NCBI GenBank assembly: GCA_964441245.1
Contig: CAYTVR010000001.1
Coordinates: forward strand, 1-64,000
Direction of reading: 5' to 3'
DNA: 64,000 nucleotides
From: JALZUU01 sp964441245
GTDB lineage: Bacteria; Bacteroidota; Bacteroidia; Chitinophagales; Saprospiraceae
The position numbers and the translations under genes are program-made. Under the pieces are notes generated by a model that searched no databases, was not told where the DNA came from, and saw nothing but the letters and a program-made list of their open reading frames with translations. This document shows, piece by piece, positions 27,067-36,093 of the stretch (position 1 is the stretch's first letter; every line of letters starts with the position of its first letter).

Positions 27067-27583
27067 ATATTCAAATGTTTTTTTAGATCGGATCTAAATT
27101 CTGTGGTTTTTAATACTGTGCTTTGGGGTTCTATTTAAGCGCAGTACATTATTAATTTTACGCTTATTTCTCTAAAAGTTACTTCTAATATTAAATTGAG
27201 CATTAAAATAAAAGGACTTTTTCGTGGAATTGAAAGCGTGGAGATCGAAAAGAGCTAAATAAAAGTGATTAGTTTAATCCTTATGGAATTATAAACCCAG
27301 GAATTTGTTAATTTAAAAGATAACGTGGGAATTTACGAGGAATTATCGTTTAAAACACCTTGAAAGGATACTAGCAAAAGTAAGACTAATCGTAGGGAAT
27401 AAACAGATGTGCTAATCGTTAGCTAACGCAAAAATACATTTTATTTTTAATTTCAAATACTATCTTTGCAAAAAAAGTAATAAAGTTTTCCACAGAACCT
27501 CTTCAGGCGCCGTTAAAACTAGCATTATTTTAATATTACTAACATATTTTATACCAATTTTATTATATCAACCCATTTAATTC
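27067..27583. other. Divergent intergenic region between rho and serS
   Basis: The stretch is 517 bp. It holds the likely serS promoter (27461-27468). The rho side contains an unusually long leader of unknown content; Rho autoregulates in many bacteria, but no clear attenuator hairpin is seen here. Confidence 0.4.
27461..27468 (+). promoter_or_regulatory. -7 box upstream of serS
   Basis: TATCTTTG followed by CA is a perfect match to the Bacteroidota -7 consensus TAnnTTTG. The -33 region is T-rich (TTTT near 27439) but lacks an exact TTG. The predicted 5-prime UTR is about 110 nt. Confidence 0.6.
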
Positions 27584-28867
27584 ATGTTGACACTTAATCA
27601 GATTAGAAATCAAAAAGAATTGCTTATTGAACGATTACAGGTCCGAAATCTCTCAAAAGATGATGTGACGAAGCTAATTGAGGCAATTATTGTGCTGGAT
27701 GACAAGCGAAAAAGTACCCAAACAGCCTTGGATGAGGTTTTGGCGAAGTCAAATATTCTTTCTAAAGAAATCGGAAACCTATACAAACAGGGCAAAAGAG
27801 AGGAAGCGGATGCCATGAAGGCCGAAGTGAGTGTTTTAAAGGGAAAATCAGGTGAACTACAAAGCAATATGCAGGAAACGATGGTGGAATTAGAAAATTC
27901 ACTGCTTAGTTTACCAAATATGCCTCATGAATCGGTTCCTGCTGGGAATACCGATGAGGACAATGAAGTATTTCAAGCCAGTAAGGTACCTTTACCTGAT
28001 CTAGGTGAAAATGCCCTTCCGCATTGGGATTTGGCTACCAAATATGATTTGTTTGACCTTAAGTTAGGAGTAAAAATCGCCGGTGCAGGTTTTCCATTAT
28101 ATCGTGGGAAAGGAGCGAGATTACAGCGAGCATTGATTAATTTTTTCTTAGATGAGGCTGCTGAAGCTGGATACCAAGAAATTATTCCTCCATTACTGGT
28201 CAATGAAGATACGGCAAGAGGAACTGGACAATTACCAGATAAAGAAGGACAAATGTATTATGTTGAAAAAGATGATCTTTATTTAATTCCTACTGCCGAA
28301 GTACCCATTACCAATATTTATCGAAATGATATTTTAGCGGAAAGCGACTTTCCTATCAAGCTGACAGGATATACGCCTTGTTTTAGAAGAGAAGCGGGAT
28401 CTTATGGTGCACATGTCAAAGGATTGAACCGAGTTCACCAATTTGATAAGATTGAAATAGTACAAATTGAACACCCAGATCGCTCTTATGATACTTTGAT
28501 GGAGATGATAAAACATGTAGAAGGATTGTTAGAGAAATTGGAGCTTCCTTACCGTATTTTACGATTATGTGGTGGTGACTTGAGTTTTGCATCAGCACTT
28601 ACCTTTGATTTTGAAGTCTATTCTGCTGCGCAAAAGAGATGGTTGGAAGTGAGTTCTGTTTCTAACTTTGAAAAATTCCAAACCAATCGGATGAAGCTTC
28701 GGTATCGGGATGAAAATAAAAAAATGCATTTAGCACATACTTTGAATGGGAGTGCACTTGCTTTGGCACGAATATTCGCGTCTTTATTAGAGAATCATCA
28801 AACACCTGAAGGAATTGTTATTCCAAAAGCTTTACAAACTTATACTGGCTTTAAAATGATTAGCTAA
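27584..28867 (+). CDS. serS: Seryl-tRNA synthetase
   Basis: The 427-residue class II synthetase charges tRNA-Ser. The N-terminal antiparallel coiled-coil arm (about 27-105) binds the long variable arm of tRNA-Ser. The catalytic core shows motif 1 around AGFPLYRGKGARLQRALINFF, motif 2 TPCFRREAGSYG, and motif 3 NGSALALARIFASLLENHQ. The TAEVPITN loop (serine binding) and FDFEVYSAAQKRWLEVSSVSNF are also typical. Length is normal. The start ATG follows a promoter-like TATCTTTG box. The neighbours are unrelated. Confidence 0.96.
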   Translation: MLTLNQIRNQKELLIERLQVRNLSKDDVTKLIEAIIVLDDKRKSTQTALDEVLAKSNILSKEIGNLYKQGKREEADAMKAEVSVLKGKSGELQSNMQETMVELENSLLSLPNMPHESVPAGNTDEDNEVFQASKVPLPDLGENALPHWDLATKYDLFDLKLGVKIAGAGFPLYRGKGARLQRALINFFLDEAAEAGYQEIIPPLLVNEDTARGTGQLPDKEGQMYYVEKDDLYLIPTAEVPITNIYRNDILAESDFPIKLTGYTPCFRREAGSYGAHVKGLNRVHQFDKIEIVQIEHPDRSYDTLMEMIKHVEGLLEKLELPYRILRLCGGDLSFASALTFDFEVYSAAQKRWLEVSSVSNFEKFQTNRMKLRYRDENKKMHLAHTLNGSALALARIFASLLENHQTPEGIVIPKALQTYTGFKMIS

Positions 28868-29090
28868 GAACCACTAAGATTAAACGTACTCAATATCAGT
28901 TCTCAAGAATCAATCCTCTTTAAGGCTTTGTTAATGTCAAAAAAATTCAAAATAAAAAGGTGACTGATTTTTAAGATTGGAGTCAAATAAAAGTAAGACA
29001 TATTCTTAATTGATTATTAGACTTTATGCTATTAACTATGAATCACTTTCGTGAAAAATTTAGCGTAAAGCCTTTCAAAACACTAGTTTT

Positions 29091-29789
29091 ATGAATGGAG
29101 ATTATTTAATTTATTACATAATTGTGGGAGGATTTACCATGATTGGAATGCTCTTAAGCGGTCGCTTAAAAAGTAAATTCAATTACTATAGCCAACATCA
29201 ATTGAGGAATGGATTGAGTGGACAAGAAATTGCACAACGAATGTTAGATGAAGCAGGAATCAACGATGTACGAATAGTACGTGGTAAGGGATTTTTGACA
29301 GATCACTATAATCCTAAAACGCAAACAGTTAGCTTGAGTCCTCCAGTTTTTGATGGTCGTTCGATCTCTTCTGCGGCAGTAGCGGCTCATGAATGTGGGC
29401 ACGCGATTCAGCATGCTGAATCTTACGGAATGCTACAAATGAGGTCTAATTTAGTTCCTTACGTAAAATTTGCCTCGATGGCGCAAGGATATTTATTGAT
29501 GTTTGCGTTAGGAATGGCTAGTTCGATGCCAGGCCTTTTATTGATTACCATTGCAGCATTTGCAGTGACTACATTGTTTAGTGTAGTTACCTTACCTGTT
29601 GAGTTTGATGCGAGTAACCGAGCGATGGATTGGTTAGAAGATAGCGGCATGACTACAGCTGAAGAACACGATGGAGCCAAGGATGCTTTATGGTGGGCGG
29701 CTATGACTTATGTTTCTGCAGCCTTATCTTCTTTTGCATTATTGCTTTTCCTTATTTTTAAATACATGCAAGGAGGTCAAAGAAGATAA
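29091..29789 (+). CDS. Membrane zinc metallopeptidase (YugP-like, PF04298 type)
   Basis: This 232-residue membrane protein has an N-terminal membrane segment (YYIIVGGFTMIGMLLSG), then a soluble domain containing SGQEIAQRMLDEAGI and GFLTDHYNPKTQTVSLSPPVFDGRS. The zinc-binding HECGH motif (AAHECGHAIQHAESYG, about residue 99) follows. Two further membrane helices span about 126-165 and one lies near the C-terminus (YVSAALSSFALLLFLIFKY). The segment PVEFDASNRAMDWLE carries the third ligand region. This arrangement is the YugP-type neutral zinc metallopeptidase family, whose substrates are unknown. It is monocistronic with a good terminator at 29834-29868. Confidence 0.88.
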   Translation: MNGDYLIYYIIVGGFTMIGMLLSGRLKSKFNYYSQHQLRNGLSGQEIAQRMLDEAGINDVRIVRGKGFLTDHYNPKTQTVSLSPPVFDGRSISSAAVAAHECGHAIQHAESYGMLQMRSNLVPYVKFASMAQGYLLMFALGMASSMPGLLLITIAAFAVTTLFSVVTLPVEFDASNRAMDWLEDSGMTTAEEHDGAKDALWWAAMTYVSAALSSFALLLFLIFKYMQGGQRR

Positions 29790-29833
29790 TTCATTTGCTT
29801 TTCGCTAAAAGCGAAAATATATAAAAGACAAAG

Positions 29834-29868
29834 ACGCGAAATTGTGAAAAACGATTTCGCGTTTTTTT
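29834..29868 (+). terminator. Terminator after the metallopeptidase gene
   Basis: ACGCGAAAT (29834-29842) pairs with ATTTCGCGT (29854-29862), loop 11 nt, followed by a run of T residues. Confidence 0.75.
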
Positions 29869-29959
29869 GTTCAAAGACATTACTTCATAACCAAACAATT
29901 TTATGCCTGAGTCATTAATATCACTCAGCGTTGTCCCTAGCAGTACAGGTTAAAATTTG

Positions 29960-30080
29960 GCTCTTCAACAAATCATGCATGCATAAGCATTCTAAAATGA
30001 AATTCAGCCCTTCATTTAGTCGCTCTTTCATTCCACTTTATGAATGTCCACAGGATTTGTCAAAGAAGGAAAATATTAAT
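29960..30080. repeat. Dispersed palindromic element, copy 2
   Basis: The left end CTCTTCAACAAATCATGCAT and right end AGGATTTGTCAAAGAAG are inverted to each other and match the ends of the element at 79-140. The core is about 90 bp and differs from copy 1. Confidence 0.45.
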
Positions 30081-30243
30081 TTATTTATGGGTAAACTGTT
30101 GATAACTTTATATATCAAAAAATATAGCTTTTCCTCTAAATACAGATACATTTTATCTATTTTAGCACCCGTTAAAAACTAAATGAAGAATCAATGAAGG
30201 GGATTCTGTTTTTAACTATCGGTTAATGTTATAAAATATATCT

Positions 30244-30948
30244 ATGAGTATCAAGATGCAGCGGTACGTCTTCATTGACTTTAATAATTTAAAGAAAGTC
30301 AAATTCAAAAAATTAGAAAAGGTTTGTGATAAGCTTTTTATTTTGATTGATGTAAACGAAAAAAGTATTCCTTTTTCATTAGTGATGAATATTCAACGAT
30401 TAGGAAAAGGTGTAAAATGGATTGTGGTGGATCGTCAATCTGCTGAAAATTTAAGCAAGCATATCAGTTTTGTGATGGGTAAATTACACCAAAAAGTAGA
30501 CAAAGCCATTGAATTTGCCATCCTCTCCAACGATAAATCATTCGATTCTTTAGTGAATTTTATCAATACAAGTGGTCGAAGTTGTATTCGCGTGAAGCGA
30601 AAAAGCTCAAAATCTTCGCAGAAAGAATTGGCAAAACCACAAGAAAAAGAATTAGTCATCAATCTTTCCAATGATCGACCAAAAGGTAAGAAAACAGATA
30701 ATGAAAAATTGCCTTTTATGATTGATCAAGCCATAGAAGATGATTTGATCATTGATACGGCACTGGAGACAATAGAACGATTAAAATATTCAGGCAATAG
30801 ACCTGCGAAAGTATTGTTGCTCAGAGATTATATATTATTACATAATCAAGAACTTTCTAAACATGGCAACGCTGATCAAATTATTGATGTGTTGATTGAA
30901 AAAAAAGAAATAGAGATCGAGCGGGGAGATGTAAAATACAACTTTTAG
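30244..30948 (+). CDS. PIN/NYN-like domain protein
   Basis: This 234-residue cytoplasmic protein has an N-terminal half (about 1-118) with a PIN-like fold pattern: a first strand with an acid and Asn (YVFIDFNNLKKVK), then FILIDVNEKSIPFSL, GKGVKWIVVDRQSAENL, KVDKAIEFAILSNDKSFDSLVNFINTSGRSCIRVKR. The D-x-N and SNDKSFD acids are where metal ligands sit in PIN/NYN nucleases. A Lys-rich linker (120-150) and a C-terminal winged-helix-like region (155-234) follow. Similar proteins in Bacteroidota are annotated as PIN-like RNases or OST-HTH-like. RNase activity and target are inferred. Confidence 0.65.
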   Translation: MSIKMQRYVFIDFNNLKKVKFKKLEKVCDKLFILIDVNEKSIPFSLVMNIQRLGKGVKWIVVDRQSAENLSKHISFVMGKLHQKVDKAIEFAILSNDKSFDSLVNFINTSGRSCIRVKRKSSKSSQKELAKPQEKELVINLSNDRPKGKKTDNEKLPFMIDQAIEDDLIIDTALETIERLKYSGNRPAKVLLLRDYILLHNQELSKHGNADQIIDVLIEKKEIEIERGDVKYNF

Positions 30949-31162
30949 AAAAGCAAAAGTACGACCTTTAAAAAGGCAAAATTAAATTGTTTTGACCAAT
31001 CAAAAATGGTCTTTCTTTTAGCTTACACAAAAAATCTCAATTGAATTAGAACTAAAATTGATTTTTTTGTTTTATTTTGATGTGTGACGAACCTTATAAA
31101 AAGGAGTCAGAAAAATGACAGACAACAAATCTGTCGACTTTTTTTAATAAAATTAATTTTAA

Positions 31163-31726
31163 ATGAACGAAGAAATAAGTGCCCAATTTGCGAAATCAAA
31201 ACAAGGAATGGACGCCGCAATCGATCATTTACAAGGTGAATTAATGAAAATTCGTGCTGGAAAAGCATCTCCTTCGATGTTGAACGGTATCCTTGTAGAT
31301 TATTATGGCAACTCTACTCCCTTGAATCAAGTGGCAAATATCCTTACTTCTGATTCTAGAACGCTTAGTATTCAGCCCTGGGAAAAATCAATGATTGGTC
31401 CAATAGAACAAGCTATTTTTGCTGCTAACATTGGCATCACTCCACAAAACAATGGAGAAATGGTCGTCATCAATATTCCACCTTTGACCGAGGAACGTCG
31501 AAAGGAAATGGTGAAGCGAGCCAAATCATTAGGAGAAGATTGTAAAGTAAGCGTCCGTGGACTTCGACAAAAGTCAATGGATGCCATCAAAAAAGCCGTA
31601 AAAGATGGATATCCTGAAGATATGGGAAAAGATAGAGAAGCTGAAATGCAAAAAATTGTCAATGGTTATGGCGATAAGGTCAAGAAGTTGATTGAATCGA
31701 AAGAAAGTGATATCATGACCATCTAA
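31163..31726 (+). CDS. frr: Ribosome-recycling factor
   Basis: The 187-residue protein splits post-termination ribosomes with EF-G. Typical landmarks: the N-terminal helix MDAAIDHLQGELMKIRAGKASPSMLNGI, VDYYGNSTPLNQVANI, SIQPWEKSMIGPIEQAI, and the C-terminal helical bundle RRKEMVKRAKSLGEDCKVSVRGLRQKSMDAIKKA. Length is normal. The common partner pyrH is not upstream; it is preceded by the PIN-like gene. A strong terminator lies 28 nt after the stop. Confidence 0.96.
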   Translation: MNEEISAQFAKSKQGMDAAIDHLQGELMKIRAGKASPSMLNGILVDYYGNSTPLNQVANILTSDSRTLSIQPWEKSMIGPIEQAIFAANIGITPQNNGEMVVINIPPLTEERRKEMVKRAKSLGEDCKVSVRGLRQKSMDAIKKAVKDGYPEDMGKDREAEMQKIVNGYGDKVKKLIESKESDIMTI

Positions 31727-31750
31727 AAATATTATGCTATCCTTTTAATG

Positions 31751-31782
31751 AAGGCGGAAATTGCGATGCAATTTCCGCTTTT
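31751..31782 (+). terminator. Terminator after frr
   Basis: An 11-bp perfect stem GCGGAAATTGC (31754-31764) / GCAATTTCCGC (31768-31778) with a 3-nt loop and a T-run. Confidence 0.85.
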
Positions 31783-31859
31783 TGTATTTTGAGGCTTTCC
31801 TAATTTACTTATCTCTTCACTGCCTCCAGTGGCTACTTCTTTTTAATCAAAAACACAAG

Positions 31860-32696
31860 CTAAAAAGAGTAAAGCACTAATTGATCATTTTGTAAAATAT
31901 AGAGTCGATCTTTTTGTAAGCGAATCTTGTCTTTCGCAGAAATGGTTTGAGGTAAAGGAATTTTTTGGGTAGCCAAAGATTGTAAATGAAAGGCTAAGAT
32001 CTCATCCTCAGATTGATAAACCAATTGCTTATTTAAAATTTGAAAACCACTTAGACCTTTCAATGGAATCGTTTTGACGTAAGTCCCAAATACATCGAAT
32101 TGCAGAATACCAATGTCCGGATCATTGACATAAATAGAGTTGTGACGTTCTAAAATAAAATTAGGTTGAAGACCAATTTCCAATATCATACTTAGGTCAT
32201 CACTCTTTGCTAAAACCTCACCTTCTCGATTGATTTTTTTGATTTTAAATTCTCGATCATCGTAAATCCAAAGATTGTTGTCATTGGAAATTCCCACGGA
32301 ATAAGCTTCTATGATATCGAAATCATAAAGACTATATTCGCCTGTTTGAGTGAGGGTTCGATCCAGTAAAATGATGGTTAAATAATCCGGATAGTATAAT
32401 AAGATATTGAAAGGATCTGTAGCATCAATATGGACCAAATGGCCAAGGGTGTTGTTATTAAAACGAAACAATTCTTTTCCGTTGGCATCGTATTTAATGA
32501 CTTCGTTATTCGTTGAAATGAGATAACATTGGCCGAGTTGATCTGTGGTAAAGGATTTAGCTTTCTCTGGAAGTTGGTGCAATAAAGTGTATACCGTATC
32601 TGTTTCCTGAGCGACAAGCGAAAAGGATGGGCTAAAAAGAGCGAAACTACAAAAGATAAAAATTGAGCAATATCTATTTATAAATAACTTTCCCAT
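31860..32696 (-). CDS. Exported NHL-like beta-propeller protein
   Basis: The protein has about 278 residues from the ATG at 32694-32696, which gives a clean signal peptide (MGKLFINRYCSIFIFCSF to SFSLVAQ). A longer frame reaches 32747 but would place extra residues before the signal. The rest has irregular propeller-like repeats (FTTDQLGQCYLIST, VIKYDANGKELFRFN, NLWIYDDREFKIKKINREGEVL, NSIYVNDPDIGILQFDVFG). It overlaps the 3-prime end of lpxH by about 23 bp, so translational coupling is likely. No catalytic residues are recognised; a structural role in the envelope is possible. Confidence 0.75.
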   Translation of the reverse strand: MGKLFINRYCSIFIFCSFALFSPSFSLVAQETDTVYTLLHQLPEKAKSFTTDQLGQCYLISTNNEVIKYDANGKELFRFNNNTLGHLVHIDATDPFNILLYYPDYLTIILLDRTLTQTGEYSLYDFDIIEAYSVGISNDNNLWIYDDREFKIKKINREGEVLAKSDDLSMILEIGLQPNFILERHNSIYVNDPDIGILQFDVFGTYVKTIPLKGLSGFQILNKQLVYQSEDEILAFHLQSLATQKIPLPQTISAKDKIRLQKDRLYILQNDQLVLYSF

Positions 32697-33456
32697 TTTC
32701 ATTTTCAAAAAATTTGATCTCCAATTGATTTCCATCAAAAACAGCATAGGAATTGAAATTCATCCATTCCCCTAGGTTGATATAACGACTTTTTCCGTTT
32801 TTTAGCGTGTAATCAATCGGTAAGTGTCGATGTCCAAAAACACAAAAGTCTAAATCTTCCTGACTGGTTTTATGATTTGCGTACACCAATAATCTTTCTT
32901 TTTCCTCACCTTTAAAAACCTCATCATCTTCGGGATTCGCCTCTCTACTTTTTCCAGAAGAAAATTTCATCAAACCTAAGGCAAAGTTAGGATGAAGACG
33001 GGCGAATAAAAATTGACACAATTTATTGGCCAATATTTTTTTAAGTATTTTATACTTATAATCTCCAGGACCTAAACCATCGCCATGTCCAATTAAAAAC
33101 TTTTTTCCTTTTAATTCTACCCGAAGCGGTTCACGATAAATGGGAATATCCATTTCATCCTCAAAATAACGGAACATCCACATATCATGATTACCGATAA
33201 AAAAGTAGATAGGAATTCCCTCGTCTCTCAATAGAGCTAATTTTCCTAAAACGCGCGTAAATCCTTTGGGAACGACATGTTTATATTCATACCAATAATC
33301 AAAAACATCTCCCACCAAATAAATGGCTTCTGCATCTTCTTTGATCTGATCTAGCCATCGCACAATTTGTTTTTCTCGTTCTTTGCTGGAATACTTTGCG
33401 GGTACTCCCAAGTGGAAATCAGAGGCGAAGTAGACTTTTTTATTGTTGTCTTTCAT
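32674..33456 (-). CDS. lpxH: UDP-2,3-diacylglucosamine diphosphatase LpxH
   Basis: This 260-residue calcineurin-like metallophosphoesterase cleaves UDP-2,3-diacylglucosamine to lipid X in lipid A synthesis at the inner membrane. The metal motifs are ASDFHLG (motif I), GDVFDYWYEY (II), GNHDMWMF (III), GHGDGLGPGD (IV), and GHRHLPIDY (V). The FDYWYEY segment and GPGD loop favour LpxH over generic phosphoesterases. It is followed by an overlapping propeller gene. Upstream, about 100 bp away, is the dioxygenase gene on the same strand, separated by a hairpin. Confidence 0.88.
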   Translation of the reverse strand: MKDNNKKVYFASDFHLGVPAKYSSKEREKQIVRWLDQIKEDAEAIYLVGDVFDYWYEYKHVVPKGFTRVLGKLALLRDEGIPIYFFIGNHDMWMFRYFEDEMDIPIYREPLRVELKGKKFLIGHGDGLGPGDYKYKILKKILANKLCQFLFARLHPNFALGLMKFSSGKSREANPEDDEVFKGEEKERLLVYANHKTSQEDLDFCVFGHRHLPIDYTLKNGKSRYINLGEWMNFNSYAVFDGNQLEIKFFENENGKVIYK

Positions 33457-33478
33457 TTAAGTATGGATTGAAACTAAT

Positions 33479-33534
33479 AAGGTTTTAAGAAATGAAGATG
33501 ATCAACTCGTAGCACCTTCATTCCTTAAAACCTT
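33479..33534 (-). terminator. Long hairpin between the dioxygenase gene and lpxH
   Basis: A 19-nt stem with one mismatch: AAGGTTTTAAGAAATGAAG (33479-33497) and CTTCATTCCTTAAAACCTT (33516-33534), loop 18 nt. The U-run on the minus strand is weak (TTATTA). Confidence 0.55.
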
Positions 33535-33559
33535 TTCACCCTTTTATCTTTTTGTTTGT

Positions 33560-34078
33560 CTAAACTTTTTCCATTTCTGTACCGCACTCATCGCAGGTTC
33601 GTAATGCCTTCGAATTCATGAAATTATTCATCACCGGAGGCAATTGATTGACGATATCTTTCATTTCAAAAGTAGCTTCATGTAATTTGTGATTACAGTT
33701 TTCACAAAACCACATAAGTTTATCTACTTCATTGTCCTTACGATATCTTTCGATGACCAAACCAATCGTATTAGCCGGTCGCTGAGGAGAATGTGGGATG
33801 CCTCCAGGCAATAAAAACATTTCTCCTTCCTTGATGGAAATATCTTCTTGCGAACCATCTTCATTAATAATTTTAAGCGTAATGTCTCCTTCAATTTGAT
33901 AAAACAATTCTTCTCCATCTTCCCAGTGATAATCTTTCCGGCCGTTAGGACCACCAACAATCATCACAATATAGTCTTCATTATCAAGGTAGACTTGTTT
34001 GTTGCCAATCGGTGGTTTTAAAAGATGTCGATGCTCATCGATCCATTTATTCAGATTAAAAGGTTTTGCTATTGCCAT
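33560..34078 (-). CDS. 3-hydroxyanthranilate 3,4-dioxygenase
   Basis: This 172-residue cupin enzyme opens the ring of 3-hydroxyanthranilate in the kynurenine route of tryptophan breakdown and NAD synthesis. The iron ligands are H51, E57 and H96 in KDYHWEDGEELFYQIEG and LPGGIPHSPQRPANT. A rubredoxin-like second metal site is formed by C125, C128, C162 and C165 (FCENCNHKLHE, CDECGTEMEKV), as in the bacterial enzyme with two iron sites. No other kynurenine genes lie in the window, so this is an isolated member. Residues match the family well, so the call is firm. Confidence 0.92.
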   Translation of the reverse strand: MAIAKPFNLNKWIDEHRHLLKPPIGNKQVYLDNEDYIVMIVGGPNGRKDYHWEDGEELFYQIEGDITLKIINEDGSQEDISIKEGEMFLLPGGIPHSPQRPANTIGLVIERYRKDNEVDKLMWFCENCNHKLHEATFEMKDIVNQLPPVMNNFMNSKALRTCDECGTEMEKV

Positions 34079-34344
34079 ATTGATTGATTAATTGATAAAA
34101 TGAAGTATAAAAATAATAAAAATCTCTGTTTACTATCGGGAATGCAAGCATTTCTCCTCTTTAAAACCAATGCTTAAAGAACTTCTCAATTAAACTTTTT
34201 CAGTTTTCATTGAATAGACTGGAGAATTAAGTAATTTTAGAGCAAGAAGTCATTTAAAAATATAAGCATTATCAAATTGTAGAATAATAAGTCGATCACA
34301 AAATTTTGTTTAAACAGATAATCACTTAACCTCAAAAAAAATAA

Positions 34345-34992
34345 ATGGAAAGTAAATGGAAGTTAGTCATTTTTGATTGTGATGGTGTATTGGTGGATAG
34401 TGAAAAAATATCCTGTGGAGTCATTGCGGCGAAATTGACCGAAATGGGCCATCCGATGACTATGGAAGAAGGCGTTCATGAATTTGCAGGTACTTCATTG
34501 ACTTATGTTAGGTCATTTATAGAAGAGAAAATCGGAGGTGCGATTCCTTTTGATATGGAAACTTGGTACCGGAAACGAACTTATGAGGCTTTCCAAAAAG
34601 AGTTACAACCTGTGGAACATATAAAAGAAGCTTTAGAGCAAATAGATGTATTGAAGTGTGTAGCGTCTAATGGACCAAAGTATAAAATGGAAATGAACCT
34701 TGGTTTGACAGACTTGATAGACTTTTTTCCCAATAGTTTGTTTAGTGCTTACGATATCGAAAAGTGGAAACCTGAACCAGACCTTTTCTTGCATGCAGCA
34801 AATACGATGGGCGTGGCTCCTGCGGATTGCGTCGTGATTGAAGATAGTGTTGCGGGAGTTCAGGCAGCCGTTTCAGCAGGCATGAAAGTATATGGTTATG
34901 CCGGAGAAACTAATGCTGCAAAATTGGAAGCTGCGGGCGCTGAAGTTTTACATTCGATGAAAGATTTACCCCAGGTGATCTACACTAAATGA
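34345..34992 (+). CDS. HAD-superfamily hydrolase, subfamily IA
   Basis: The 215-residue phosphatase shows motif I FDCDGVLVDSEK (nucleophile D9, acid D11), motif II in VLKCVASNGP, a lysine in YDIEKWKPEPDLF (motif III), and VVIEDSVAGVQAA (motif IV). The cap domain is alpha-helical (about 18-85). It resembles beta-phosphoglucomutase-like and YieH-like phosphatases. The substrate cannot be told from sequence. It is convergent with the following CotH-like gene, with only 17 bp between the stops. Confidence 0.88.
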   Translation: MESKWKLVIFDCDGVLVDSEKISCGVIAAKLTEMGHPMTMEEGVHEFAGTSLTYVRSFIEEKIGGAIPFDMETWYRKRTYEAFQKELQPVEHIKEALEQIDVLKCVASNGPKYKMEMNLGLTDLIDFFPNSLFSAYDIEKWKPEPDLFLHAANTMGVAPADCVVIEDSVAGVQAAVSAGMKVYGYAGETNAAKLEAAGAEVLHSMKDLPQVIYTK

Positions 34993-35009
34993 TCATTAAG
35001 ATGATAGAT

Positions 35010-36071
35010 TCAACATTGACTCGACAAATAAAATTTCAACTTGTTAGGCGAGTCAATTATTTTAAAAAAACCATTTAAGTATTGAATGATTTTTTTTCTA
35101 TCCTTTTCGGATAAAAGGTCAAACTGTTGACAGTAATTAAGCAAGTCTTCTTTTTTATTTTTGAAAAGTTGTAAGGTCGTTTCTAATTCATCTACCTCTC
35201 TACAGGCACCATAATAATATCGTTTACGAACATTATTGATCGGAACCGTTTCATGTGGAACAGCGTAAGACGCATCAACTAATCCGGCATAGTCAAAATC
35301 ATACGGTACCGGAAAAAAAGTGGTACTCCCATCGTGATACAATAGTTTTAAATTATGAATATTTTCAACTTTATAATCTGTATTTCCAATCATGAGTTGG
35401 AAAAGATAAATCAAATTCGCTTGCTCCGTTTCCAATTTATTGGATGGACATTTCGAGATGTCCACAATTTTTGCCGAAAGGCGATTGGCCATTTCATTTT
35501 CATGTTCAATCAAAAAAGCATACTTAGTCCGAGACTTTAACTTACCCGAAGTGTCCATGTAATGAAGTCGAACGAGTTGCGTTTGAAAACTATATTCCGT
35601 TAGAATATTCAACAGCTGATAAGTCAAATATTCTTTTAAAATAAATTTCTCATAAGATTTCGAACTTTTACAAGGAGCCACCATTTTTAAAGTTTTATAG
35701 GGAAGAAATCCGCGCTCTTTGAGATGTTCTTTATCTAATTTTATCTTAATCGGGGGGATGTGACAGATGACTTTTCGAGAATTACCACGTGCTCGAACTT
35801 TTCCTTCTAGGGTCACTTTTGCGCTATCTTGATCATAGTAAGCTAAATGTGCAGTTTGATAAAGTCCATATTTTTTTTCTTTCACTAATTTTTTAAAATC
35901 AGTCGTTAAAATTAAATCTAGTGCTTCTTCTCGAACAAAATTTTCGAATAAACTTTTACTAGTATCTGGAGGAGCAATAGAATCCGTATAAACGATATCT
36001 TGAGCCAATAATTTCGGCTGAAAAGTCAGCAAAAACAATAGCATAAAAATGGCTAAAATTGTTGTTTTCAT
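35010..36071 (-). CDS. Exported CotH-like protein (protein-kinase-like fold)
   Basis: This 353-residue protein has a signal peptide (residues 1-23, ending QPKLLAQ). The mature part has a CotH-type pattern: GKVRARGNSRKVICHIPPIKIKL (the R-x-R-G-N-S type opening), TLKMVAPCKSS, FILKEYLTYQLLNILTEYSFQTQLVRLHYMD, FLIEHENEMANRL, MIGNTDYKVENIHNLKLL and FPVPYDFDYAGLVDASYA (the D-F-D acid cluster). In CotH proteins this fold autophosphorylates or phosphorylates a spore coat partner, but in exported Bacteroidota versions the substrate is unknown. The family call is by motif order. It ends close to a scaffold gap: its start is only 22 bp from the N run. Confidence 0.7.
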   Translation of the reverse strand: MKTTILAIFMLLFLLTFQPKLLAQDIVYTDSIAPPDTSKSLFENFVREEALDLILTTDFKKLVKEKKYGLYQTAHLAYYDQDSAKVTLEGKVRARGNSRKVICHIPPIKIKLDKEHLKERGFLPYKTLKMVAPCKSSKSYEKFILKEYLTYQLLNILTEYSFQTQLVRLHYMDTSGKLKSRTKYAFLIEHENEMANRLSAKIVDISKCPSNKLETEQANLIYLFQLMIGNTDYKVENIHNLKLLYHDGSTTFFPVPYDFDYAGLVDASYAVPHETVPINNVRKRYYYGACREVDELETTLQLFKNKKEDLLNYCQQFDLLSEKDRKKIIQYLNGFFKIIDSPNKLKFYLSSQC

Positions 36072-36093
36072 TGATTTTGGTTTTTAAATAATT

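Larger units (their letters stand above)
29790..30243. other. Intergenic region of 454 bp
   Basis: It holds the terminator at 29834-29868 and a palindromic element at about 29960-30080. An 83-codon open frame here (29931-30182) overlaps the palindrome and has no protein-like features, so I do not call it a gene. Confidence 0.45.

Noticed and set aside
29931..30182. 83-codon open frame in the 29.8-30.2 kb gap
   Set aside because: It overlaps the palindromic repeat and has no protein-like composition or start context.
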